Assembly (NCBI RefSeq): GCF_003052515.2
Contig: NZ_QARE02000004.1
Span: 186,001 to 250,000 of the forward strand
Source of the DNA: Pseudomonas sp. RIT409
GTDB taxonomy: Bacteria > Pseudomonadota > Gammaproteobacteria > Pseudomonadales > Pseudomonadaceae
Direction of reading: 5' to 3'
Length of the DNA stretch: 64,000 nucleotides
Part shown: piece by piece, positions 16,679 through 25,339 of the stretch
Numbering within the stretch: position 1 is the stretch's first letter
Layout of the letters: each line of letters starts with the position of its first letter
The notes under the pieces: model-generated
What the model saw: only the letters and a program-made list of their open reading frames with translations
What the model was told of the DNA's origin: nothing
The model's database searches: none
Translations under genes and position numbers: made by a program

Positions 16679-16695
16679 TTAATCAGGCCTTAATC
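16679..16695 (+). promoter_or_regulatory. Candidate DsbR box upstream of dsbG
   Basis: TTAATC-AGGCC-TTAATC on the plus strand: a perfect 6-bp direct repeat at an 11-bp period, mirroring the box on the dsbRS side. A TTATGC element (16719-16724) lies downstream where a -10 hexamer would sit. Confidence 0.55.
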
Positions 16696-16843
16696 GCCTC
16701 ACGTCACGCTCGAGCCTCTTATGCAAAGGACGGTCTTCGACAGGTGATCCACGTCTTTCACCGGCCGGCCTTGCTGCTCATCCAGGCGGCTACGCCATGG
16801 CTGCCGAGGTATCGTGGGCCGATTCATACTCAAGGAGCATTCA

Positions 16844-17611
16844 ATGAGTTTCACGCGCTTTTCCATGTTCCCGGTGGCAGGTCTGCTGACCCTGAGCAGC
16901 GCGCTCGCCTTGGCTGAAGACCTGCCCGCGCCGATCAAGGCGCTGGAAGCCAAGGGTGCAACCATTCGTGGAGCCTTCGATGCCCCCGGTGGGCTCAAAG
17001 GCTACGCCGCCGAGTATCAGAAGCAGGGCATGGCGCTCTACCTCACTCCCGATGGCAAGCATGTGCTGGCAGGTAACCTGTTCGACGAAAAGGGCGAAGA
17101 CCTCAGCGAAGCGCCGCTGCAAAAGCTCGTCTATGAACCCATGACCCAAGCCATGTGGAGCCAGATGGAGAACAGCACCTGGATCCCCGATGGCGCCAAG
17201 ACCGCACCCCGGGTCATCTATCTGTTCAGCGACGCCAATTGCCCTTACTGCAACCTGTTCTGGGAGCAGGCCCGGCCGTGGGTCAAAGCAGGCAAAGTGC
17301 AGTTGCGCCACATCATGGTCGGCGTCATCCGTGAAGACAGCGCCGCCAAAGCCGCCACGCTGCTGAGCGACGCCAATCCCGAGGTCGCCCTGCAGAAACA
17401 CGAACAGGCAGGCAAAAGCAGCACGCTCAAGGCCATGGCCACAATTCCGAAGGACATCCAGGCCAAACTCGATGCCAACATGAAACTCATGGACGACATG
17501 GGACTGTCGGCCACGCCCTCGATTTTCTACAAGGACGTGAACGGTCATGTGAAGCAACAACAGGGTGCGCCCAGGCCGGATGTGCTGGCGAAAATGATGG
17601 GTCCCAAGTAA
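16844..17611 (+). CDS. dsbG: Periplasmic thiol:disulfide interchange protein DsbG
   Basis: Protein of 255 aa with a signal peptide (about 1-24, ending SALALA), an N-terminal dimerisation region and a C-terminal thioredoxin fold. The active site is CPYC in SDANCPYCNLFWEQA and the cis-Pro loop is LSATPSIFY. DsbG/DsbC-type isomerases protect or repair periplasmic cysteines. AAGGAG precedes the ATG by 8 bases. It is divergent from dsbRS and likely activated by it; copper-induced disulfide stress is the inferred signal. The dsbD/dsbE partners that accompany dsbG in P. aeruginosa are not seen here. Confidence 0.93.
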   Translation: MSFTRFSMFPVAGLLTLSSALALAEDLPAPIKALEAKGATIRGAFDAPGGLKGYAAEYQKQGMALYLTPDGKHVLAGNLFDEKGEDLSEAPLQKLVYEPMTQAMWSQMENSTWIPDGAKTAPRVIYLFSDANCPYCNLFWEQARPWVKAGKVQLRHIMVGVIREDSAAKAATLLSDANPEVALQKHEQAGKSSTLKAMATIPKDIQAKLDANMKLMDDMGLSATPSIFYKDVNGHVKQQQGAPRPDVLAKMMGPK

Positions 17612-17734
17612 GCGACGCACCTGTGACGTTCTGACCGATGGCAACCTTGCTCCAAACGTGGATACTGCACAGTCGTGTCATCCATGTAAGAATGTCGACT
17701 ACCATTTCAAGAGCCAAGTCGGGAGGCTCGTTCA

Positions 17735-18304
17735 ATGCGTTACGCCGAAGATCACAAAGCCCAGACCCATCAGCGCATCCTTCACGAGGCGGCCGCTCGC
17801 TTCCGCCGTGACGGCATTGGCGCGACCGGTTTGCAGCCACTGATGAAGGCACTGGGCCTGACCCATGGCGGGTTCTATGCCCATTTCAAATCCAAGGACG
17901 ATCTGGTCGAAAAGGCGCTGCGTTGCGCGGCGGATCAGTCGGCTGCCGTTGAGAAGGCTCCCCTTCCGGCAGAAACGTTCATCGAGAAATACCTGTCCGC
18001 GGGGCACTGCGCGGCCCCTGAAAACGGCTGCCCTCTGCCGACGATGTCCTCGGAGCTGGGCCAGCGTGGTCAGCCCAGCGAGATCACCGACGAAGTGATT
18101 CACCGCATGTTGGCCAAGCTGGAGGCTGGCCTGCCCGCTGGACGCCAGACCAGCGAACAGCAAGATCGCGACATGTGCGTGATGATCATGTCCAGCCTGG
18201 TGGGGGCGATCACCCTCGCCCGCAGCACAAAGGATCCCGCACTGGCTGAACGTATTCTGGAGACCACCTGCGCACAGCTCAAACAGCAAATCGCGCTTGT
18301 CTGA
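17735..18304 (+). CDS. TetR-family transcriptional regulator
   Basis: Protein of 189 aa with an N-terminal TetR helix-turn-helix (ILHEAAARFRRDGIGATGLQ, ALGLTHGGFYAHFKSKDDLV) and a variable ligand domain. The GCPLPTMSSELGQRG region is typical of the NemR/AcuR-like branch that senses electrophiles. GGGAGG precedes the ATG by 7 bases. It converges on the fabF-SDR pair and is a candidate repressor of the palindrome-rich promoter at 20521-20572; this is inferred only from proximity. Confidence 0.9.
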   Translation: MRYAEDHKAQTHQRILHEAAARFRRDGIGATGLQPLMKALGLTHGGFYAHFKSKDDLVEKALRCAADQSAAVEKAPLPAETFIEKYLSAGHCAAPENGCPLPTMSSELGQRGQPSEITDEVIHRMLAKLEAGLPAGRQTSEQQDRDMCVMIMSSLVGAITLARSTKDPALAERILETTCAQLKQQIALV

Positions 18305-18327
18305 TACGCCTGCGCCCGTCTGAAATG

Positions 18328-18355
18328 AAACGCCCTTGACGTCAGGGGCGTTTTC
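18328..18355. terminator. Bidirectional intrinsic terminator
   Basis: Stem AACGCCCTTGA / TCAGGGGCGTT (one G-T pair) flanked by AAA and TTTT, between the convergent TetR and fabF genes. Confidence 0.8.
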
Positions 18356-18358
18356 GTA

Positions 18359-19633
18359 TCATGCCTGCCAGCGACGGAAGATGATGCTGGCGTTAACCCC
18401 TCCAAACCCGAAACCGTTGGATAACGCGTAATCGATCGTCATCGGCCGGGGCTGACCGCGAACGAGATCGATGCCTTCGGCAGCCTCATCGGGATGTTCC
18501 AGGTTCAACGTCGCGGGCGCGATCTGGTCGCGGATCGCCAACGCAGTGAAGATGGCCTCGATCCCGCCTGCTGCGCCCAACAAATGACCCGTAGCCGATT
18601 TGGTCGCCGTGACGGCCACCCTGTTTTGATCGCCAAACACCGTCTTGATCGCCGCCATTTCGCCTTTGTCCCCGACAGGGGTCGAGGTCGCATGAGCATT
18701 CAAGTGCTGAATGTCCGAGGGCTCGATCCCGGCCTGCCGAATCGCTGCCTGCATCGCACGACGGGCACCGCTGCCGTCTTCCGGTCCTGCCGTCAGGTGA
18801 TAGGCATCGGCGCTGGTGCCGTAGCCCACCAGTTCGACGATGGGCGTCGCGCCTCGCGCAAGGGCATGCTCCAGGGTTTCGATCACGACGATACCGGCCC
18901 CTTCCCCCATCACGAAACCGTCACGATCCCGATCGAACGGACGGGAAGCCCGCTCAGGCGTTTCGTTGAAGCCGCTGGACAACGCCCGAGCGGCGGCAAA
19001 ACCGCCCAACGAAACACGGTCCACACAGGCCTCCGCGCCACCACAGATGGCAATATCGGCTTCACCGGCGCGAATCAGTCGCGCGGCATCACCGATGGCT
19101 TGCACCCCCGCCGCACACGCCGTGACCGGCGCGCCGAGTGGGCCCTTGAAGCCATGCTGAATCGACACATGGCCCGAGGCGAGATTGACCAGAAAGGCCG
19201 GCACCGTGAAAGGCGAAAGCCTGCGCGGGCCGCGGCTATCCGTGGTGCGCACCGCATCGGCAATGGTCACAAAACCGCCGATTCCCGAACCAATGATCGT
19301 CGCCGTGCGCTCGCGCTGCTCCTCGGTGGATGGCGCCCAACCCGCCTGGGCGATCGCTTGCTGGGCGGCCGCGAGCGCGAACAGGATGAAGCGGTCCATC
19401 TTCTTCTGCTCTTTGGGTGGTGCCGCCAGATCGGCATCGAAGCCCGCCTCCGGGTCGTCGGCCAATAAAGGGACCAAGCCGCCGACCTTGCCCGGCAGAT
19501 CGGCGACGGTATCTTCGGGCAATTGCACGATACCCGAGCGGCCCTGCAGCAGACGCTGCCAGACCGCCTCGACACCGGTGCCCAGTGGCGTTACCAAACC
19601 CATCCCCGTCACCACAATGCGACGTTCGCTCAT
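18359..19633 (-). CDS. Beta-ketoacyl-ACP synthase II paralogue (FabF2-like)
   Basis: Condensing enzyme of 424 aa with the KAS II triad: Cys173 in VTACAAGVQAI, His314 in NAHATSTPVGD and His350 in KSATGHLLGAAGG. It elongates acyl-ACP chains with malonyl-ACP. It is not in the fabD-fabG-acpP-fabF cluster, so it is the second FabF of Pseudomonas (PA1373-like) rather than the housekeeping copy. AAAGGTG precedes the ATG by about 7 bases. It lies 40 bases downstream of an SDR gene on the same strand and may be co-transcribed with it. The substrate is unknown. Confidence 0.9.
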   Translation of the reverse strand: MSERRIVVTGMGLVTPLGTGVEAVWQRLLQGRSGIVQLPEDTVADLPGKVGGLVPLLADDPEAGFDADLAAPPKEQKKMDRFILFALAAAQQAIAQAGWAPSTEEQRERTATIIGSGIGGFVTIADAVRTTDSRGPRRLSPFTVPAFLVNLASGHVSIQHGFKGPLGAPVTACAAGVQAIGDAARLIRAGEADIAICGGAEACVDRVSLGGFAAARALSSGFNETPERASRPFDRDRDGFVMGEGAGIVVIETLEHALARGATPIVELVGYGTSADAYHLTAGPEDGSGARRAMQAAIRQAGIEPSDIQHLNAHATSTPVGDKGEMAAIKTVFGDQNRVAVTATKSATGHLLGAAGGIEAIFTALAIRDQIAPATLNLEHPDEAAEGIDLVRGQPRPMTIDYALSNGFGFGGVNASIIFRRWQA

Positions 19634-19673
19634 GCCTTCACCTTTCCACTTTCCGGACTGTCACGCGCACCGC

Positions 19674-20480
19674 TCAGGCGCCCGTGGTCTTGTAACGCGC
19701 TGCCGCATGCTGCAATGAAAGATTCGGCCCCAGTGCCAGACGCGCGTCGACGAAAGCCTGCCAATCCGCGGCATTGGGCAGCGACGGAATGGTCACTTGC
19801 TCTTTCTGGTCGAAACCGCTCAGCGCGGCGTCCACCATCTCGTTCACGTCCATGACCATCTCCGGCGGGAAGGCAGCGATGTCAATGCCTGAGCGCTCCC
19901 AGATCTCGGTGCGAGTGGCGCCTGGCATCACCGCCTGGATCTGCACGCCCTTCTCGCCGACTTCGGCGCTAAGCGATTGCGTCAGGCTAAGTACATAGGC
20001 CTTGCTGGCCGTGTACACCGCATTGAAGCGTTCCGGAAGCATCGGCACGACCGAAGCGATGTTCACAATGGCGCCATTCCCTCGGGCCACGAACGCCGCG
20101 GCGCCGGCCGACGCAAGGTGGGTCAATGCCACGATGTTCAGTTGGATCAGCCGATCGACCTCGCCCAGGTTCGCTTCCGACAGTGGCGTGCTGAGGGCCA
20201 CCCCTGCGTTATTGACCAATAATGTGATCGACGCGTCGTCACGCAGGCGCTTCTCCAGCGATGAAACGTCCGATGCCACGGTCAGATCCGCCTTCACCAC
20301 TTCGATCTTGACCGATGTCTTCCCACGCAAGTCAGCCGCGATCGTTTCCAGTCGCGCCTGATCCCGCGCCACCAGAAGCAGGTCATAGCCGCGCTTGGCC
20401 AGGCGGTCGGCATACGTGGCGCCGATACCAGACGAAGCCCCGGTGATAAGGGCGGTACCGAGGGTGTGGGTGGTGCTCAT
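19674..20480 (-). CDS. SDR-family oxidoreductase
   Basis: Classical-to-extended SDR of 268 aa: cofactor motif TGASSGIGATYA near residue 12, NNAGVAL, the catalytic Ser in VNIASVVPMLPE, and YTASK (Tyr-x3-Lys). The start at 20480 (MSTTHTLGTALITG) has GGAG about 9 bases upstream. The family includes ketoacyl reductases, so a pair with the downstream FabF paralogue makes chemical sense, but that is inference. Its promoter holds three overlapping inverted repeats. Confidence 0.9.
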   Translation of the reverse strand: MSTTHTLGTALITGASSGIGATYADRLAKRGYDLLLVARDQARLETIAADLRGKTSVKIEVVKADLTVASDVSSLEKRLRDDASITLLVNNAGVALSTPLSEANLGEVDRLIQLNIVALTHLASAGAAAFVARGNGAIVNIASVVPMLPERFNAVYTASKAYVLSLTQSLSAEVGEKGVQIQAVMPGATRTEIWERSGIDIAAFPPEMVMDVNEMVDAALSGFDQKEQVTIPSLPNAADWQAFVDARLALGPNLSLQHAAARYKTTGA

Positions 20481-20520
20481 GAGGCAGTTCTCCGAGGACA
20501 ATGAAAGAAGCGAGACAAGG

Positions 20521-20572
20521 TATTACAAGCGTAATATATTCATTATATGTCGACTGACATTTTTTATGTCAA
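20521..20572 (-). promoter_or_regulatory. SDR promoter with nested operators
   Basis: Minus-strand TTGACA (20572-20567) and TATAAT (20547-20542) are both perfect consensus, with a 19-base spacer. Three inverted repeats overlap them: TGACAT-N5-ATGTCA (20555-20571), ATGTC-N4-GACAT (20547-20560) and TATTAC-N4-GTAATA (20521-20536). The long spacer and tight palindromes suggest a repressible promoter. Confidence 0.6.
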
Positions 20573-20608
20573 GCGGAGAAATCAGGTGAAGGGCGAGGCG
20601 AAGGGTTC

Positions 20609-20642
20609 AAAAAAAAGACCGATCAGGTGATCGGTCTTTTTT
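20609..20642. terminator. Bidirectional intrinsic terminator
   Basis: AAAAAAGACCGATCA, loop GG, TGATCGGTCTTTTTT: a perfect stem with A and T runs on either side. It ends comEA transcription on the minus strand. Confidence 0.9.
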
Positions 20643-20657
20643 GGGCTCCTTGAGTCG

Positions 20658-20984
20658 TTAATCCAATGCAAGCTTGTCGCGGTTCTTGTCCAACAGCGCC
20701 TTTCCGATGCCCTTGACCTCAATCAATTCGTCTACTGATGTAAAAGCTCCGTTCTCTTCGCGATAGGCAACGATCGCGGCAGCTTTGGAGGCGCCGATCC
20801 CGGAGAGTTCTTTCTGCAGCGTTTCGGCATTAGCGCTGTTGAGGTTGACCTTACCGGACTGCTCGGCAGCGGTGGTGGCGGCGGCAGGCGGTTGTGACGG
20901 AACGGCCGCGGGGGCGGCGGTGGCAGCGATCGACGTACTTGCGATAAGGGCAAACAGCAAAGATGAGAGGTAAGGCATACGCAT
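20658..20984 (-). CDS. ComEA-like helix-hairpin-helix protein
   Basis: Protein of 108 aa with a signal peptide (MRMPYLSSLLFALIASTSIAATAA), a Pro/Ala linker and one C-terminal HhH domain: VNLNSANAETLQKELSGIGAS and IEVKGIGKALLDKN. Such ComEA-type proteins bind DNA non-specifically in the periplasm; whether this species takes up DNA is not known. The ATG at 20984 has GGAG 9 bases upstream and gives the expected signal peptide; longer starts do not. It lies downstream of wbpM, as in other Pseudomonas. Confidence 0.9.
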   Translation of the reverse strand: MRMPYLSSLLFALIASTSIAATAAPAAVPSQPPAAATTAAEQSGKVNLNSANAETLQKELSGIGASKAAAIVAYREENGAFTSVDELIEVKGIGKALLDKNRDKLALD

Positions 20985-21182
20985 CGATTCATGCTCCATG
21001 ACATCGTGGATTTGGAAAGCAGCATTCCTGAGCTGCTTCCCAAACCTAGACGATGGAGATGCCGCGTCAATCAAGGCTTCGGTGACAGCATGTGTACCGA
21101 TCCGGATCGCGCCTAATCGAGGGGCTTACGCCCGCGGAATCGACTGTCGAAACTCCGTAAGCGGACATTGCAGCCTGGACAA

Positions 21183-23177
21183 TCAAGGTTCCTGACGGCG
21201 CTGTTGATGTATCCAATCCACGATATCGCCATCGGGGGCATAGCCGCTGACAGTGTCACCGAGAATCTGGCGCACCTTGTCGTAGTCGTCCTCAGCCAGT
21301 GCTTTGAGCAGCCGGGACAGGCTGTGTTTGAACGCATCCCAGCTCAGGCAGTCTTCCTGCGCGCTCATGATCATCGGGTGGCGGGTTTCGGAGACGTTAT
21401 CGCCGATCAACAATTCCTCGTAGAGCTTTTCGCCCGGGCGCAACCCGGTGAACTCGATGGAAATATCGCCGTGAGGGTTCTTTTCCGAGCGAATGCTCAG
21501 GCCGGACAGATGCACCATCTTCTCCGCCAATTCGATGATGCGGACCGGCTCGCCCATATCCAGTACGAAGACGTCCCCCCCCTGCCCCATGGAACCGGCC
21601 TGGATGACCAGTTGAGCGGCTTCAGGAATGGTCATGAAATAACGGGTGATCTTCGGGTGCGTGACGGTCAGCGGTCCACCGGACTTGATCTGCTGGTGAA
21701 ACAGCGGAATCACCGAACCGGACGACCCCAGGACGTTCCCGAAACGCACCATGATGAAGCGGGTTTTGTTGACCTGATGCACGTTGGCGCGATCGCCGAA
21801 CATCACAGGTGCGGTTTCGCGACTCAGCGCCTGCAGGATCAGCTCCGCAAGGCGTTTGGTGCTGCCCATGACATTGGTCGGGCGCACGGCCTTGTCCGTT
21901 GAAATCAGCACAAAGTTGGCCACACCCGCCTGCAGCGCCGCCTGAGCGGCATGGAGGGTGCCCATCACGTTGTTGATGACGCCTTCCTCGATGTTGTGCT
22001 CAACCATCGGCACGTGCTTGTACGCTGCTGCGTGGTAAACCGTATCGACCCGCCATGTCTTCATCACGTCGAGCAATTTTCCGTGATCACGCACCGACCC
22101 CAGAATGGGCAGTACTTTCACTTTCAGCGACTCACGGGCGACTCGCCGCTCGAGCTCGGTGAGAATGGTGTAGAGGTTGAATTCGCTGTGGTCCAGCAAC
22201 AGCAGCGTGGTGGGCTTGAGCAAGACGATTTGCCGGCACAGCTCGGAACCGATTGACCCACCCGCACCGGTCACCAATACGCATTGGTTCTTGATGCACC
22301 GCTCGAGCAATTCGTCTTGCGCCGGCACAGGGTCCCGCCCGAGGAGGTCGGCGATATCGACTTCCTGAAGGTCGTCGACTTTCACCCGCCCGGCGGCCAG
22401 ATCCGAAAAGTTCGGCACGCTGCGCACGTGCAGGGGGAACCCCTCCAGGAACCCGAGAATTTCGCGGCGCCGCGCTCGGGCAGACGAGGGTATCGCCAGG
22501 AGGATTTCCTGAGCCCCCGTGACATCGATCATCTGCTGGATGTGCTTGGGTTTGTAGACCTGCAAGCCGGAGATCACCCGGTTGGAAATCGAGTCATCGT
22601 CATCGATGAACGCCACCGGCCGCATTGCGCGGCCCATTCTCAGTGCCGCGACCAATTGATTGCCCGCCGCCCCAGCGCCGTAGATCGCGACTTTCGGCAA
22701 GCCGTCATCACGGGCGGCAAATGGCATGTGCTGTGCCGCGGAAAACCAGTCACCGAGAAAGTATTGACGCATCGCCAGGCGCAGGCCACCGATCATGACC
22801 AGGCTGAGCCACCAGTAATTGAACATGACCGAGCGGGGCACGACATGCTGGTGATTGCTGTAAAGGTAAACGACAACGCCCAGAATCAGCGCGGAGAGGC
22901 TGACCGCCTTGATGATGGCAATCAGTGCGTCGTTGCCGAAATAACGCATGACCGCGCGGTACATGCCAATACGGATGAACAAAGGGATCGCAACGATAGG
23001 CGCGCTGATGAACAGCCACGTATGCACTTCCAACGGGTTGATGAGGTCATCGATCCCCAGCCGGACAACGAACGCCATCCACAGCGCGAGCCACACCAGG
23101 CAAATGTCTGTGGCGACTTGTATGACCCGCTTTCTGCGGCGCGGCAGCCCCAGCAGCAATGCGCGCAATCTGTCCAT
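21183..23177 (-). CDS. wbpM: WbpM-type UDP-GlcNAc 4,6-dehydratase
   Basis: Protein of 664 aa, the usual WbpM length. The N-terminal half has four transmembrane helices (about 20-130), a first Rossmann region (IYGAGAAGNQLVAALR), then the catalytic CapD/FlaA1 domain with VTGAGGSIGSELCRQI, YHAAAYKHVPMVE and the SMK-type catalytic NVMGSTKR. It dehydrates UDP-GlcNAc to a 4-keto-6-deoxy sugar used for B-band O-antigen. The ATG at 23177 has GAGGGAAAC in front; the open frame further upstream has no family similarity. Last gene of the O-antigen locus. Confidence 0.95.
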   Translation of the reverse strand: MDRLRALLLGLPRRRKRVIQVATDICLVWLALWMAFVVRLGIDDLINPLEVHTWLFISAPIVAIPLFIRIGMYRAVMRYFGNDALIAIIKAVSLSALILGVVVYLYSNHQHVVPRSVMFNYWWLSLVMIGGLRLAMRQYFLGDWFSAAQHMPFAARDDGLPKVAIYGAGAAGNQLVAALRMGRAMRPVAFIDDDDSISNRVISGLQVYKPKHIQQMIDVTGAQEILLAIPSSARARRREILGFLEGFPLHVRSVPNFSDLAAGRVKVDDLQEVDIADLLGRDPVPAQDELLERCIKNQCVLVTGAGGSIGSELCRQIVLLKPTTLLLLDHSEFNLYTILTELERRVARESLKVKVLPILGSVRDHGKLLDVMKTWRVDTVYHAAAYKHVPMVEHNIEEGVINNVMGTLHAAQAALQAGVANFVLISTDKAVRPTNVMGSTKRLAELILQALSRETAPVMFGDRANVHQVNKTRFIMVRFGNVLGSSGSVIPLFHQQIKSGGPLTVTHPKITRYFMTIPEAAQLVIQAGSMGQGGDVFVLDMGEPVRIIELAEKMVHLSGLSIRSEKNPHGDISIEFTGLRPGEKLYEELLIGDNVSETRHPMIMSAQEDCLSWDAFKHSLSRLLKALAEDDYDKVRQILGDTVSGYAPDGDIVDWIHQQRRQEP

Positions 23178-23280
23178 GTTTCCCTCGAACACGCGTTCAA
23201 AACTCCCTTCTATCGACCAGCAGCCCGCCGGTTCATTCCCGAACGCCGCGAAAAGCCGATCACTTGCCCAAACCCGATAG

Positions 23281-24306
23281 TCAGGCCTGGACCCGTTCCA
23301 ACTGACCTGCGTTGAACCTGATGGCAAGAAGGACCAACGGCACATATGCAATGACCACGCCGATCGCGCCATCCAACCCGAAACGGATGACGCAGAGCGC
23401 TACTGGCAGAAGCCAGCACAGATTGATTACACCGACTGCAGACGTCACAGGGAGATGCCGACCGAACCTTCGAGAGGCATATTGGTAGGCGTGACTCCTG
23501 TGAGCCTCATAGACCTTGTCGCCTCGAACGAGCCGACGAATGAGGGTAACGGTAGCGTCAACGATGAAAACGCCTAGAAGAATAAGCCAAGCCCACAACA
23601 ACTGCGAGGAAATCCACGCAGCCTGAAGCGACAGCAACCCCAGAACGATGCCTAGAAAGCCACTGCCTGCATCACCCATGAAGATTTTCGCGGGAGGGAA
23701 ATTCCATAACAGAAACCCCGCCACCGCAGCGGCCAGTAGGACCAATAGCCAAATAGGCCCGAACGCGCCTTCAACTGCGTACAGCACCGAGGCCCCGAAG
23801 CAAACGGTGATCGCCTCGACGCTGGCAATCCCGTCGATGCCATCCATGAAGTTGTAGAGATTGAGCAGCCACACCAGATAAAACACGGCGAGCACATTGC
23901 CCACCATGCCCAGATCCATCGTCATTCCCCATACGGAGACCGCTGGAAAACCACCCAGCCAGTAGAGTCCCCATCCAGCCGCAACAAAATGCCCTAACAA
24001 GCGCCAACGTGCGGCGATGTGACCATGATCGTCGAGAAAACCCAAGCCTGCGATAAACGAGCCCGCGCCAAACAGCCCCAAGAACGTGGAGAACGGCAAC
24101 GCGTCCACCCCGAATGCCACGGCCAGAACCACCAAGTAACCAACGACGACCGCCACCCCGCCCCCGCGGGGTGTTGGGACCGTATGCGAACTTCTGCCGT
24201 TTGGAATATCGAGCAGACTTTTATGCAATGCGTATCGGCGCAGACCGTAGGTCAGAACGAATGAAAAGCCGATTAATAGAGGCGCAGCCAACCACCAGTG
24301 ATTCAT
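23281..24306 (-). CDS. wbpL: WbpL-type undecaprenyl-phosphate sugar-1-phosphate transferase
   Basis: Polytopic inner-membrane protein of 341 aa (about 10-11 helices) of the MraY/WecA/WbpL family. It keeps the cytoplasmic metal/substrate motifs NFMDGIDG, KIFMGDAGSGFLG and the C-terminal AHRSHAYQYASRR. WbpL starts O-antigen synthesis by transferring a Fuc/QuiNAc-1-phosphate to undecaprenyl phosphate. ATGA overlap with the upstream epimerase gene links the two enzymes that make and load the first sugar. The downstream wbpM provides the 4-keto precursor. Initiating-sugar identity cannot be read from sequence. Confidence 0.93.
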   Translation of the reverse strand: MNHWWLAAPLLIGFSFVLTYGLRRYALHKSLLDIPNGRSSHTVPTPRGGGVAVVVGYLVVLAVAFGVDALPFSTFLGLFGAGSFIAGLGFLDDHGHIAARWRLLGHFVAAGWGLYWLGGFPAVSVWGMTMDLGMVGNVLAVFYLVWLLNLYNFMDGIDGIASVEAITVCFGASVLYAVEGAFGPIWLLVLLAAAVAGFLLWNFPPAKIFMGDAGSGFLGIVLGLLSLQAAWISSQLLWAWLILLGVFIVDATVTLIRRLVRGDKVYEAHRSHAYQYASRRFGRHLPVTSAVGVINLCWLLPVALCVIRFGLDGAIGVVIAYVPLVLLAIRFNAGQLERVQA

Positions 24307-25271
24307 TTTCGATCCATAGCTAAAAAATGGTCGACGGTTTTTTTAAGGCCAGCTTCGACCGTTACAGGGGGCAGCCAGCGCAATAAAGCCTGGTTTTTTG
24401 AAATATCCACCTGCAGGGACCCCAGTACACGCTGAGCCGCCGCCCGCCGGTTCAACAGTGCAGCTCCTACTCGAAGTACCACCGACGGAACGGGTATCAG
24501 CCATCCAGACGAGGGCATGTGGGCCCTCAACCCTTTGATCAGGTCGGTGGTGGACAAATCCCGGCCGTCGCTGACCAGAAAGACTTCATTGGCCGCTGCC
24601 GGATGGTCGATGCAGACGCGAATGAAGTCGACGAGATTATCCAGCGACACCAGGCTGCGGGCGTTGGCGATGGCGCCTAACGGCAGGGGAACGCCTCGAT
24701 GCACCCACCGCATCAATTGGGCAAAGTTAGCCTTCACCCCCGGCCCGTAAACCAACACGGGACGAATGATGACGACCTCCATGCCACCTTGCCTTGCGAG
24801 CGCCAGCAACCCCTGCTCCGCCTCATGTTTTGAAAGGGCGTACGGATCGGTGGGATTGGGTTCGGCATCCGGCGTGAACGCACGGCCTTTTTCGGTTGAC
24901 TCCCCGTTGACCTTGATCGAACTGAGGAAGACAAACCGCCGAACGCCAGCTTCCGCGGCCTGCCTGGCGAGATTGAGCGTCCCGGCAGTATTGACCTCTC
25001 GGAACAAGGCGAGCGGGTTTTCTGCCGTTTCCTGCATGACATGCACTCGAGCGGCCGCATGAACGACGCAGTCGATGTTCTGAAGCAGGGGTTGCCACGG
25101 CGTATCGGCACCGATGTCCCCCACGAAGCCTTGATCCACATGGACCGTAGGAGGCGTGCCGCGGTTTCTAGAGACCGCAACGACACGAGTGTGGGGCAGA
25201 TCCGCCAGCGCCTCGACGAGCGCGCGACCGACCCACCCGGCACTTCCTGTCACCAGGATCTTTCTGGTCAT
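24303..25271 (-). CDS. wbpV: NAD-dependent sugar epimerase/reductase, WbpV-like
   Basis: Extended SDR of 322 aa: NAD motif VTGSAGWVGRALVEAL, catalytic Ser in VFLSSIKVNG and YALSK (Tyr-x3-Lys). In Pseudomonas the partner of WbpL/WbpM at this position is WbpV or Fnl-type, which reduces the 4-keto sugar to UDP-QuiNAc or UDP-FucNAc. The ATG at 25271 is preferred on family length with GGATGG before it; an in-frame ATG 27 bases upstream is possible. Overlaps wbpL by 4 bases. Confidence 0.88.
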   Translation of the reverse strand: MTRKILVTGSAGWVGRALVEALADLPHTRVVAVSRNRGTPPTVHVDQGFVGDIGADTPWQPLLQNIDCVVHAAARVHVMQETAENPLALFREVNTAGTLNLARQAAEAGVRRFVFLSSIKVNGESTEKGRAFTPDAEPNPTDPYALSKHEAEQGLLALARQGGMEVVIIRPVLVYGPGVKANFAQLMRWVHRGVPLPLGAIANARSLVSLDNLVDFIRVCIDHPAAANEVFLVSDGRDLSTTDLIKGLRAHMPSSGWLIPVPSVVLRVGAALLNRRAAAQRVLGSLQVDISKNQALLRWLPPVTVEAGLKKTVDHFLAMDRK

Positions 25272-25284
25272 AGTCCATCCATTC

Positions 25285-25326
25285 AACAAAAAGCACACGG
25301 CCCTGAGTGAAGCACTCAGGGCCGTG
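25285..25326 (-). terminator. Intrinsic terminator after cpsG
   Basis: A 14-bp perfect stem CACGGCCCTGAGTG / CACTCAGGGCCGTG with a 3-nt AAG loop. On the minus strand it is followed by GCTTTTTGTT. It separates cpsG from the wbpV-wbpL-wbpM unit. Confidence 0.9.
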
Positions 25327-25339
25327 CCGTCAGAAGCGA

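Noticed and set aside
22284..23315. + strand frame of 343 codons
   Set aside because: Antisense to wbpM; His/Gln-rich composition typical of reverse-complemented coding sequence.
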